DNA from: Neptuniibacter sp.
Lineage (GTDB): Bacteria; Pseudomonadota; Gammaproteobacteria; Pseudomonadales; Balneatricaceae
Assembly: GCA_030149405.1 (NCBI GenBank)
Contig: JASBRM010000058.1
Location: 1 to 9,837 of the forward strand
DNA: 9,837 nt
Reading direction: 5' to 3'
A program made the position numbers and the translations under genes. Shown piece by piece: positions 1-5,741 of this stretch. Position 1 is the stretch's first letter, and every line of letters starts with the position of its first letter. The notes under the pieces were generated by a model. The model did not search any database, had not been told where the DNA came from, and saw only the letters and a list, made by a program, of their open reading frames with translations.

Positions 1-72
1 TGGCACTCAATTCAGGATCAGGCTGGATACCATAACTTCTCAATTGCCCTACTAATCAGAAGGAATCTAACT
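1..72. other. Upstream flank of the MOSC fusion gene, no supported gene
   Basis: The reading frame of the downstream gene stays open to the window edge but contains no ATG. Family alignment favours the GTG at 73 as the start. A different plus frame ends in TAA at 53-55 and could be the last few codons of an upstream gene, but 17 codons are too few to judge. The only clear signal is the Shine-Dalgarno AAGGA at 60-64, 8 nt before the GTG. Confidence 0.4.
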
Positions 73-1959
73 GTGTCTGGAACAGTGATCAGTGGCATCA
101 ATATTTTCCCGGTTAAGTCGCTCGGTGGCTTCAGTCAGTCCGCCGCCTATGTTACCTCAGCAGGCCTGGCTTTCGATCGCAGGTTTATGTTGGCAACACC
201 GGATGGGGAGCTTCTTTCCGCCCGCGAAGCTCCGAAGATGCTGCTCTATAAAGTGCTTCTGCGTGAGGATGGAATAGAAGTTATTTCACCTGATGGAGGT
301 CACCTGAGTCTGGATTACCCACAGCTGTTTCAGAACTATCGCCAGGTAAGCGTATGGGGTACTGAAATTAATGCTCAGCATTGCGGTGAACCGTTTGATG
401 AATGGTTCAGTGCACAGTTAGGCCGCCCTTGTCAGTTACTCTATTTCGGCGAACAATCTGAACGTTACACTTCCAGAAGACCGGATATCCCCGTTGGCTT
501 TGCTGATGGCTACCCGTTGCTGCTCATCTCTGAAGCTTCACTTGCTGATTTAAACAGCCGATCCTCAGCATCTGTAACTATGGAACACTTCAGAACCAAT
601 CTTGTGGTTAAAGGCTGTGATGCTTTTGCTGAGGACAGCTGGAAAAAAATCCGCATTGGGGAAGTTGAATTTGAAGTGGTTAAACCCTGCTCCCGTTGTG
701 TAATGACAACGTATGACCCCGAGTCTGCTGATCCCATAAATGGAGGTGAACCGGTTCAGACTCTGGCTAATTATCGATTAGGCGAGGACAACGAAGTTTA
801 TTTTGGCCAAAACCTGATTGCCTTGAATGAGGGGCTAATACAACAAGGTGATATCGTTCAGGTTCTCGAAACTCAGGAAGCGATTAACTACACAGATAAC
901 GCACCTGTTATCAATCCAGTGATCGATTCCTCACTTGATAAATCCATCTGGGCAGCAGATCAACGCATTGATCTGACCTGCATCAGCCGTGTCGAAGAAA
1001 CGCCGGACGTTGTCACCTTCCGTTTCAAGCTACCTGAAAAACATGCAGCTGATTACATTGCAGGTCAATTTATAACGGTTTATCCCGTCATTAATGGACA
1101 GGAAAATAGTCGCTGTTACACGCTCTCTTCCTCCCCAAGCAGAAATATAGATATCGCGATCACAGTAAAAAGAGTCACCGGAGGCGACGTATCCAATTGG
1201 TTACACAAGAACCTTAAAGTCGGCGACATCATTGCAGCGACAGGCCCCATGGGCGAATTTAACGTCAACTGTAGTAACACCCAAAAACTCTTACTGTTAT
1301 CCGCCGGCAGTGGAATTACACCTATGCTATCCATTGCCCGGTACCTCTCCGACTTACATTCCCAGAAAGATATTGTGTTTTACCATCAGGCAAGAACGGA
1401 AGCAGATCTGATTTGTGAAGAGGAGCTGTTGTGGCTGAAATGGCAAAATCCGAATTTGCGCTTAATCTTCAGTTTGAGTCAGCCTGAACCCAGCTGGCTG
1501 GGAATCAAAGGCCGTATCAGCCGCGAACAACTGATACATGAAATACCTGATCTGACTGAAAGAACGGTGATGTGCTGTGGACCGGAAGGTTTTATGCAAC
1601 AGGCCAAAGATTTCTGCAGGCAACTCGGACTGGCTGAACAACGTTGGTTTGAAGAAAGTTTTGGGCAACCTCCCGGGTATGATGCAACAAAACAGGAAAC
1701 ACAAGAGGTTACCCTGTCCATCAATGGAAAAACTTTTATGGCTGATAACCAAAACCCAATTTTGGTTCAGGCTGAACTGAATGGGGAGCCAATCGCTTTT
1801 GGTTGCAGAGCGGGAGTATGCGGGGTCTGCAAAGTGAAGTTGGTTGAGGGTGAAGTAAAACGAAATTCAGAAATTCCACTGACTGAAAATGAAAAACGTG
1901 AAGGCATCATCCTCGCTTGCAGCTGTATACCAGAATCCGATGTCGTGATTGAGAAATAG
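73..1959 (+). CDS. MOSC / FAD-NAD reductase / [2Fe-2S] ferredoxin fusion oxidoreductase
   Basis: This is a 628-residue cytosolic redox protein made of three modules. Residues about 5-120 are a MOSC N-terminal beta-barrel (opening INIFPVKSLGG). Residues about 125-270 are the MOSC domain, with the CSRC motif at 206-209 that supplies the cofactor cysteine in YcbX/mARC-type proteins. Residues about 300-530 are a ferredoxin-reductase module: RCYT at 347-350 is the FAD motif, AGSGITPM at about 411-418 and CGPEGF at 502-507 are the NAD(P)H side. Residues about 545-628 are a plant-type ferredoxin with Cys578, 583, 586 and 616 (CX4CX2CX29C). The GTG start is supported by AAGGA 8 nt upstream and by the family N-terminus. 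The C-terminal half resembles hybrid-cluster-protein reductase (Hcr), a likely database label. Known: E. coli YcbX reduces N-hydroxylated compounds using a separate reductase. Inferred: this protein carries its own NAD(P)H-to-Moco electron chain. The substrate is not shown by the sequence. Confidence 0.88.
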   Translation: MSGTVISGINIFPVKSLGGFSQSAAYVTSAGLAFDRRFMLATPDGELLSAREAPKMLLYKVLLREDGIEVISPDGGHLSLDYPQLFQNYRQVSVWGTEINAQHCGEPFDEWFSAQLGRPCQLLYFGEQSERYTSRRPDIPVGFADGYPLLLISEASLADLNSRSSASVTMEHFRTNLVVKGCDAFAEDSWKKIRIGEVEFEVVKPCSRCVMTTYDPESADPINGGEPVQTLANYRLGEDNEVYFGQNLIALNEGLIQQGDIVQVLETQEAINYTDNAPVINPVIDSSLDKSIWAADQRIDLTCISRVEETPDVVTFRFKLPEKHAADYIAGQFITVYPVINGQENSRCYTLSSSPSRNIDIAITVKRVTGGDVSNWLHKNLKVGDIIAATGPMGEFNVNCSNTQKLLLLSAGSGITPMLSIARYLSDLHSQKDIVFYHQARTEADLICEEELLWLKWQNPNLRLIFSLSQPEPSWLGIKGRISREQLIHEIPDLTERTVMCCGPEGFMQQAKDFCRQLGLAEQRWFEESFGQPPGYDATKQETQEVTLSINGKTFMADNQNPILVQAELNGEPIAFGCRAGVCGVCKVKLVEGEVKRNSEIPLTENEKREGIILACSCIPESDVVIEK

Positions 1960-1966
1960 CAGGCAC

Positions 1967-2006
1967 AAAAAAACCCGGCGAGGTCCCCCCTTCAGCCGGG
2001 TTTTTT
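1967..2006. terminator. Bidirectional intrinsic terminator between the convergent fusion and phasin genes
   Basis: The A7 tract at 1967-1973 and CCCGGC (to 1979) pair with GCCGGG at 1995-2000 and the T6 tract at 2001-2006. The intervening bases add a second short stem (GAGG at 1980-1983 with CTTC at 1990-1993). Both strands show a GC-rich hairpin followed by a U-tract: six U for the gene ending at 1959, seven for the phasin gene ending at 2025 on the other strand. It should stop both transcripts. Confidence 0.9.
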
Positions 2007-2024
2007 ATTTCTGATAGTGCTTAA

Positions 2025-2426
2025 TTAAGCAACTTTCAGTTCAGAAACTTTCTTAGCTGTTTCTTCAGCCATTTCAGTAACTTTCTTAGCAGACTCTTCC
2101 ATTACAGCAACGTAAGCTTCTTTAGCTTCAGTTACAGTAGCAGTGCCTTTCTCAGCAGCTTCAGCCATTTTAGCTTCAACTGACTTGTAGAATTTAACCT
2201 GCAGGTCCAGAGCAGCTTTTGGATCTTTGCATTCGCACAGAGTTTTGAACTGTTCAACAGAAGCGTTAGCCAGTTCTTCAATGTATGCTTTCTGCAGAGA
2301 AACCAGAGTCTCAACAGTTTTAGTGTTAACTTCAGCCAGATCCTTCATTGGCTTGAACAGCTCTTCGATTTCTTTAGACATTTCAGGTTTGAAGAAATCA
2401 GCAAATGGGTTAGTAGCAGCGTACAT
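2025..2426 (-). CDS. Phasin family protein (PHA granule-associated)
   Basis: A 133-residue, lysine/glutamate/alanine-rich, almost wholly helical protein with no signal peptide or membrane segment. The N-terminus (NPFADFFKPEM), the central ASVEQFKTL stretch and the following KDPKAALDLQ are typical of the Phasin_2 / PhaP-type family, amphipathic proteins that coat polyhydroxyalkanoate granules. The C-terminus carries a near-repeat: EESAKKVTE then EETAKKVSE, 11 residues apart. The ATG at 2426 is chosen because GGAGAG (2433-2438) lies 6 nt upstream. A longer frame starting with TTG at 2477 lacks a ribosome site and would begin inside the -10 element. Strongly repetitive, biased codons suggest high expression. 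No PHA synthase, thiolase or phaR lies in this window, so the link to PHA rests on family membership. Confidence 0.88.
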   Translation of the reverse strand: MYAATNPFADFFKPEMSKEIEELFKPMKDLAEVNTKTVETLVSLQKAYIEELANASVEQFKTLCECKDPKAALDLQVKFYKSVEAKMAEAAEKGTATVTEAKEAYVAVMEESAKKVTEMAEETAKKVSELKVA

Positions 2427-2432
2427 AATATT

Positions 2433-2438
2433 CTCTCC
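2433..2438 (-). promoter_or_regulatory. Ribosome binding site that sets the phasin start
   Basis: GGAGAG on the minus strand lies 6 nt before the ATG at 2426. It decides for this ATG against the upstream in-frame TTG at 2477. Confidence 0.8.
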
Positions 2439-2448
2439 AAGTTGTTTA

Positions 2449-2463
2449 TGTTGCGTTGCAACA
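2449..2463. promoter_or_regulatory. Palindrome in the phasin 5' UTR, candidate operator (site 2)
   Basis: Perfect inverted repeat TGTTGC-GTT-GCAACA. Relative to the predicted promoter it lies just downstream of the transcription start (about +7 to +21), where a bound repressor would block transcription. Its TGC-N3-GCA core is shared with the palindrome upstream of the -35 element. Known: PhaR represses phasin genes through TGC-rich inverted repeats in PHA producers. Assignment to PhaR here is inference. Confidence 0.55.
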
Positions 2464-2476
2464 TTGATTGAAACCA

Positions 2477-2505
2477 AAGATATATCCTGCTCAATTATTA
2501 GTCAA
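2477..2505 (-). promoter_or_regulatory. Sigma70-type promoter of the phasin gene
   Basis: On the minus strand, -35 TTGACT (2500-2505) and -10 TATCTT (2477-2482) are separated by exactly 17 bp. The -35 matches five of six consensus bases and the -10 four of six. The start would be near 2470, giving a 5' UTR of about 44 nt that contains one candidate operator and the GGAGAG ribosome site. It lets the phasin be expressed independently of yaiI upstream. Confidence 0.65.
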
Positions 2506-2509
2506 GCAC

Positions 2510-2532
2510 TTTTTTGTGCGCTGCACAAAAAA
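2510..2532. promoter_or_regulatory. Perfect 10-bp inverted repeat upstream of the phasin -35, candidate operator (site 1)
   Basis: Arms TTTTTTGTGC (2510-2519) and GCACAAAAAA (2523-2532) surround the 3-nt centre GCT. It starts 5 bp upstream of the -35 hexamer and ends 3 bp after the yaiI stop codon. On neither strand is the stem followed by a U-tract, so it is not a standard intrinsic terminator. The core TGC-N3-GCA matches the palindrome in the 5' UTR, with centres about 65 bp apart. A dimeric regulator bound to both sites is the simplest reading. Confidence 0.5.
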
Positions 2533-2535
2533 ATT

Positions 2536-2985
2536 TCACCGCTTATATTTAGCCAAAATTCTGTCCAGCTGATTAGCGAATTGCTGTTTATCCGCTTGAG
2601 AGAATGAGGAAGGCCCACCCGTTTCAACACCGGCACTTCTCAGTGTCTCCATAAAGTCCCGCATCGATAAACGTTGCCGAATGTTCTCTTTAGTATAAAG
2701 CTCCCCTCTTGGGTGAAGCGCTATTCCGCCCTTTTCAATAACTTCTGCTGCGAGAGGAATATCCTGAGTTATTACAAGGTCACCCTCTTCTAATTTGCTA
2801 ACTATATAGTTGTCTGCAACATCAAACCCATGCTCTACCTGAATGGCTTTAATGAGTTGGGACGGAGGTGTTGCCAAAAACTGGTTCGCTACAAGGGTCA
2901 CAAATATTTCTTTTCTTTCTGCGGCGCGAAATAAAATTTGTTTTACCGCTTTTGGGCAAGCGTCAGCATCAACCCAGATCTGCAT
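2536..2985 (-). CDS. yaiI: YaiI/YqxD family (UPF0178, DUF188) protein
   Basis: A soluble 149-residue protein, close to the length of E. coli YaiI and recognisably the same protein along its length. It opens with IWVDADACP (Asp6 and Asp8), followed by [25 protein letters not shown] (Asp75), NPRGE-like [17 protein letters not shown] and the TGGP segment. The family belongs to the PIN/NYN-like nuclease superfamily fold, in which conserved aspartates bind metal. A molecular function for YaiI is not established, so nuclease activity is only a possibility. The ATG at 2985 is preceded by AAGGA and purine-rich sequence. It lies 109 bp upstream of the phasin start on the same strand with no terminator between them, so read-through into the phasin is possible. 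Confidence 0.92.
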   Translation of the reverse strand: MQIWVDADACPKAVKQILFRAAERKEIFVTLVANQFLATPPSQLIKAIQVEHGFDVADNYIVSKLEEGDLVITQDIPLAAEVIEKGGIALHPRGELYTKENIRQRLSMRDFMETLRSAGVETGGPSSFSQADKQQFANQLDRILAKYKR

Positions 2986-3270
2986 CTCTTCTTTCCTTTA
3001 TATAAAGAATCTAAAAATCAATAATGACAATATTACTGCCAAAGCTCAGCCAGAAACACAAAACCTTATATTAAAAATGGGCTTTAGCACCAATAACGCC
3101 CCTTATGCACCGCTTTGGTTCACACAAAAATCAATCTATTGTATCCACGCCCTATTACTGCACCGCAAAACACCCTTAAACGCCCGAAAACTGAGCAAGA
3201 TCACTATAAATAATTATTGGAATGACTTTTGCTGCTTTGGTAGCAGGTAACAATTATTAGGAGTGAAGTA
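2986..3270. other. Divergent intergenic region between yaiI and the chemoreceptor gene
   Basis: No gene is supported: the one plus frame crossing it is the shadow of yaiI extended into AT-rich DNA. It must hold two divergent promoters. On the plus side TATAAA at 3205-3210 is a plausible -10, but no good -35 lies 16-18 bp upstream and no clear sigma28 motif was found. A 5-bp hairpin (CTGCT 3232-3236, AGCAG 3242-3246) lies in the receptor's leader. AGGAG at 3259-3263 is its ribosome site, 7 nt before ATG. Confidence 0.45.
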
Positions 3271-4428
3271 ATGCTACTACTTTCATTCGGTTATACCGTA
3301 CTGAGCAGAGCCTCTCTGATGACATCAGGGTTTATTCTGATGCTTCTGTGGGTCGGCATTACAGTATCGCAATATTTTGGAATTAAAGAAGGCTTATGGG
3401 CCTTAATCCCACTGATCTATTTCCAAATCAGTTACATATCTTTGTGTAAACGCCGCTGGTCGAATCTGAATAAGGTCATTGAAGCCTTCAAACATCAGGA
3501 CTTTCAATACCGTACCGTACATACAAGTTCCGACAAACCGCTTAGAGATAGTACTCAGAGTCTGTACAGCTTTGCCCGGGAATATAATGAGCTCAACAGT
3601 CTGGCTGATCAGCTCTGTAATGAAATGAAGTTCTCAACTCATGAGTTGCAAAGTCTTGCCAGCCATACCGCTGACGCAGCTTCAGAACAGCAGAATCAAC
3701 TATTGACCGTTGCCAGTGCGTCTGAAGAGATGAGCCAGACAGTACAACTGATTCGTGAACACGTTCACAACACTCAAACCAGTGCAGAAGGGTCCCGTGA
3801 ACTTTGCCAACAGGGAACAGCTCAGGCTTCTGAATTAAGCAATGCCATTAGCGATGTTCGTCATAAGTTTACGGATACTTGCCAAAAGATTGACCAGCTC
3901 ACCAGCGAAGCTGAAGCAATCCAGTCATTTGTAAGCACCATTGAAGAGGTAGCCGCTCAAACAAACCTGCTCGCACTTAATGCAGCGATAGAAGCCGCAC
4001 GTGCCGGTGAAGCTGGCCGAGGGTTCGCTGTTGTAGCAGATGAAGTTAGACAATTAGCAGGCAATACCGAAAAAGCAACAGGCGACATTACCAGCCTTGT
4101 AACTTCAATGCTGACGCGAGTAAAAGAAGTTACTGAAAGCATGGAACGAAGTGAAAGCGAGCTTAAAAGTGGTTCTGAAACCTGCATAGAGATGCAGGAC
4201 TTACTGCATAACATTGAATCTGGCAGTCAGCAGAGTCTGGAGCTTATCCAGGAAGTAAACAACTCAATTGATGAGCATGCTTATGCCAGTAATGAATTAA
4301 GCGAAAAGCTCACGAACATAGGGAGTTTGCTGCAAAACCACAGTGAACAAGCGCATTCTCTGACAGAACTGACTGGATACCTGGAAAAGCTTGCTCTCAA
4401 AGCGGCCTCTAAGGAGGTAACGGCATGA
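3271..4428 (+). CDS. Methyl-accepting chemotaxis protein without a periplasmic sensor domain
   Basis: A 385-residue membrane receptor. Two hydrophobic helices (about 18-37 and 42-58) are separated by only a handful of residues, so there is no extracytoplasmic ligand-binding domain. A linker of about 60 residues (60-120) without a clear HAMP domain leads into a long coiled-coil signalling domain. The hairpin tip, beginning [20 protein letters not shown] at 224 and running through [18 protein letters not shown], is the highly conserved CheA/CheW contact region. The C-terminus lacks a CheR-binding pentapeptide of the NWETF type. The ATG has AGGAG 7 nt upstream. The stop codon overlaps the start of the next gene (ATGA), whose product has NIT-like sequence, so the two proteins are probably made together and may form one sensory unit. 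What it senses is not shown. Confidence 0.92.
   Translation: MLLLSFGYTVLSRASLMTSGFILMLLWVGITVSQYFGIKEGLWALIPLIYFQISYISLCKRRWSNLNKVIEAFKHQDFQYRTVHTSSDKPLRDSTQSLYSFAREYNELNSLADQLCNEMKFSTHELQSLASHTADAASEQQNQLLTVASASEEMSQTVQLIREHVHNTQTSAEGSRELCQQGTAQASELSNAISDVRHKFTDTCQKIDQLTSEAEAIQSFVSTIEEVAAQTNLLALNAAIEAARAGEAGRGFAVVADEVRQLAGNTEKATGDITSLVTSMLTRVKEVTESMERSESELKSGSETCIEMQDLLHNIESGSQQSLELIQEVNNSIDEHAYASNELSEKLTNIGSLLQNHSEQAHSLTELTGYLEKLALKAASKEVTA
4411..4418 (+). promoter_or_regulatory. Near-perfect Shine-Dalgarno inside the receptor gene
   Basis: AAGGAGGT lies within the last receptor codons, 6 nt before the ATG at 4425, and that ATG overlaps the receptor stop as ATGA. This is strong translational coupling and implies that the second protein is made at least as efficiently as the receptor. 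Confidence 0.85.
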
Positions 4429-5174
4429 TCGAACTGGGGATTTTTGCGCTATTAGTCATTGTTCTGTTAGGGGCGAGTTTTTATAACCGCCATAAATTAC
4501 GGGTACGCCGGGCAGAAAAAACCCAGCGAGGAATTGAGCAGTTGACAGCTGTGTTGAGCCTGATTCAACGTCTCCAGAGACACCGCGGACTGTGTGCCAA
4601 TCTCAACGACTCTAACCGCGCAGAACAGCAACAGCTAAGCCATGAAATAAATCAACATTGGAGTCCTCTTCTGGACAGAAGCTATGGCGGAAACGTAAAG
4701 CGTGTAAATGTCCAGCACAGCAACTGGCAGAAAATTGAAACTCAGCCCCTAAACAGTTTTATGGCCCACTGCGACCTGATTGAAAAGCTGTTACATGAGT
4801 TAACTGTGATTGCAGACACCTGCTCTTTGACAGCAGATAACAACAATCACGATACCGAAGAGCTCTGGCAGAACCTTTTACAACGACCACACTTCGCAGA
4901 AACGCTGGGAAGGTTGCGTGCATTAGGAACAAAAGCAGCCGCGGCAGGACACTGCTCTGCTGATGTCCGTGTTCAACTGCAGTACCAACTCCAGAATCTG
5001 GATAAAGAGACCATTGATCGTAAAAATGATCTACCTATTAAAACAATGGTTAACGACGAGATTCTCACACCCGATAAAATTGTTATTGATTCCAGGGTCT
5101 ACTTTAACAATCTGACGAACGCGATCGACAATCAGATCCAGATAACCCGGGAATACCTGGAGCAATTAAAATAA
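4425..5174 (+). CDS. Membrane-anchored protein with NIT (nitrate/nitrite-sensing)-like domain
   Basis: 249 residues: one N-terminal transmembrane helix (about 2-20), then a strongly basic stretch (NRHKLRVRR), which by the positive-inside rule puts the remainder in the cytoplasm. The rest is predicted helical. [10 protein letters not shown] at 47-56 resembles the ERG-type first motif of NIT domains. [17 protein letters not shown] at about 156-172 and [12 protein letters not shown] at 226-237 resemble later NIT helices. NIT domains occur in nitrate/nitrite sensors such as NasR, and in receptor kinases and MCPs. The assignment is by eye and the ligand is unknown. The ATGA overlap with the chemoreceptor gene and the perfect ribosome site argue for a joint function: supplying the sensor module the receptor lacks. 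The alternative is an uncharacterised helical membrane protein. Confidence 0.7.
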   Translation: MIELGIFALLVIVLLGASFYNRHKLRVRRAEKTQRGIEQLTAVLSLIQRLQRHRGLCANLNDSNRAEQQQLSHEINQHWSPLLDRSYGGNVKRVNVQHSNWQKIETQPLNSFMAHCDLIEKLLHELTVIADTCSLTADNNNHDTEELWQNLLQRPHFAETLGRLRALGTKAAAAGHCSADVRVQLQYQLQNLDKETIDRKNDLPIKTMVNDEILTPDKIVIDSRVYFNNLTNAIDNQIQITREYLEQLK

Positions 5175-5249
5175 TTGCCATTCATTCTGAACTTCTACTC
5201 TCAGGAATCCTCTCCTAAAATGGAGCTATAGGATTTTCTGGGGGTATTT
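5175..5249 (+). other. Short gap with a two-tier hairpin before the protease gene
   Basis: AATCCT (5206-5211) pairs with AGGATT (5230-5235), and inside it CTCC (5212-5215) pairs with GGAG (5222-5225) around the loop TAAAAT. CTAT is bulged on the 3' side. It is followed by only TTTTCT, so it is at best a weak terminator for the receptor operon. The loop TAAAAT also resembles a -10 element for the protease gene, but no good -35 is seen. Read-through into the protease gene is plausible. Confidence 0.35.
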
Positions 5250-5741
5250 ATGACGCCAAAACGTATTGGTAAGGGAATGTGGGCAATTGCCTGGGTATTG
5301 CTGTTGGCAATGCTGTATCAGTTTTTCGACGGTCAGGTTGAAGAGCGTTATTCACCAAACCAGAACCTATCCAGTGATCCATCTTCCGTAGTGGTATTAA
5401 AACGAAACCGATATGGGCACTATGTGGCTCCGGGTAAAATTAACGGCACCGATGTAGTTTTTCTTCTGGATACAGGTGCTACCACAGTGAGCATCCCTAG
5501 TAATGTCGCTGAAAAGATCGGTCTGGAATATGGTCGTAAGCAACAGGTAGGCACAGCCAATGGAGTGATAGATGTTTATTCCACCAAACTTTCCTCTGTG
5601 CAGTTGGGTGGTATCACAATGAATAACATCCGTGGGCACATTAACCCCTACATGGATAATTCTACGGTTCTTCTGGGCATGAGCTTTATGCGTGATCTTG
5701 AGATTATCCAGAAAGGTGATTTGCTCACACTCAAGCTGTAG
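5250..5741 (+). CDS. Membrane-anchored retropepsin-like aspartic protease (TIGR02281 type)
   Basis: 163 residues: a short basic N-terminus, one hydrophobic helix (about 10-27) acting as an uncleaved signal anchor, then a periplasmic domain of about 115 residues. FLLDTGATTVSIP contains the catalytic DTGA motif (Asp74-Ala77), and LLGMSFMRDLEI near the C-terminus is the conserved closing motif of this clan AA family. One active-site Asp per chain means it should work as a homodimer, as retropepsins do. Substrates of these bacterial proteins are mostly unknown. The ribosome site is weak (a G-run at 5240-5244). The last 11 bp overlap the end of tmcA on the other strand, with no terminator visible between the convergent genes. 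Confidence 0.87.
   Translation: MTPKRIGKGMWAIAWVLLLAMLYQFFDGQVEERYSPNQNLSSDPSSVVVLKRNRYGHYVAPGKINGTDVVFLLDTGATTVSIPSNVAEKIGLEYGRKQQVGTANGVIDVYSTKLSSVQLGGITMNNIRGHINPYMDNSTVLLGMSFMRDLEIIQKGDLLTLKL

Noticed and set aside
2427..2477. N-terminal extension of the phasin to a TTG at 2477
   Set aside because: It lacks a ribosome site and begins inside the predicted -10 element. The ATG at 2426 has GGAGAG at ideal spacing and begins the conserved family N-terminus.
2510..2532. Intrinsic terminator for yaiI
   Set aside because: The stem is symmetrical but on the minus strand the U-run precedes it and an A-run follows, the wrong order for termination.
3177..3210. Sigma28 (flagellar) promoter for the chemoreceptor gene
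   Set aside because: TAAA and a GCCCGAAA-like element are present but adjacent instead of about 15 bp apart, so the motif does not hold.
2843..3250. Plus-strand ORF of 135 codons over the yaiI 5' end and spacer
   Set aside because: It is antisense to the well-conserved yaiI and then runs through AT-rich spacer with no recognisable protein pattern.
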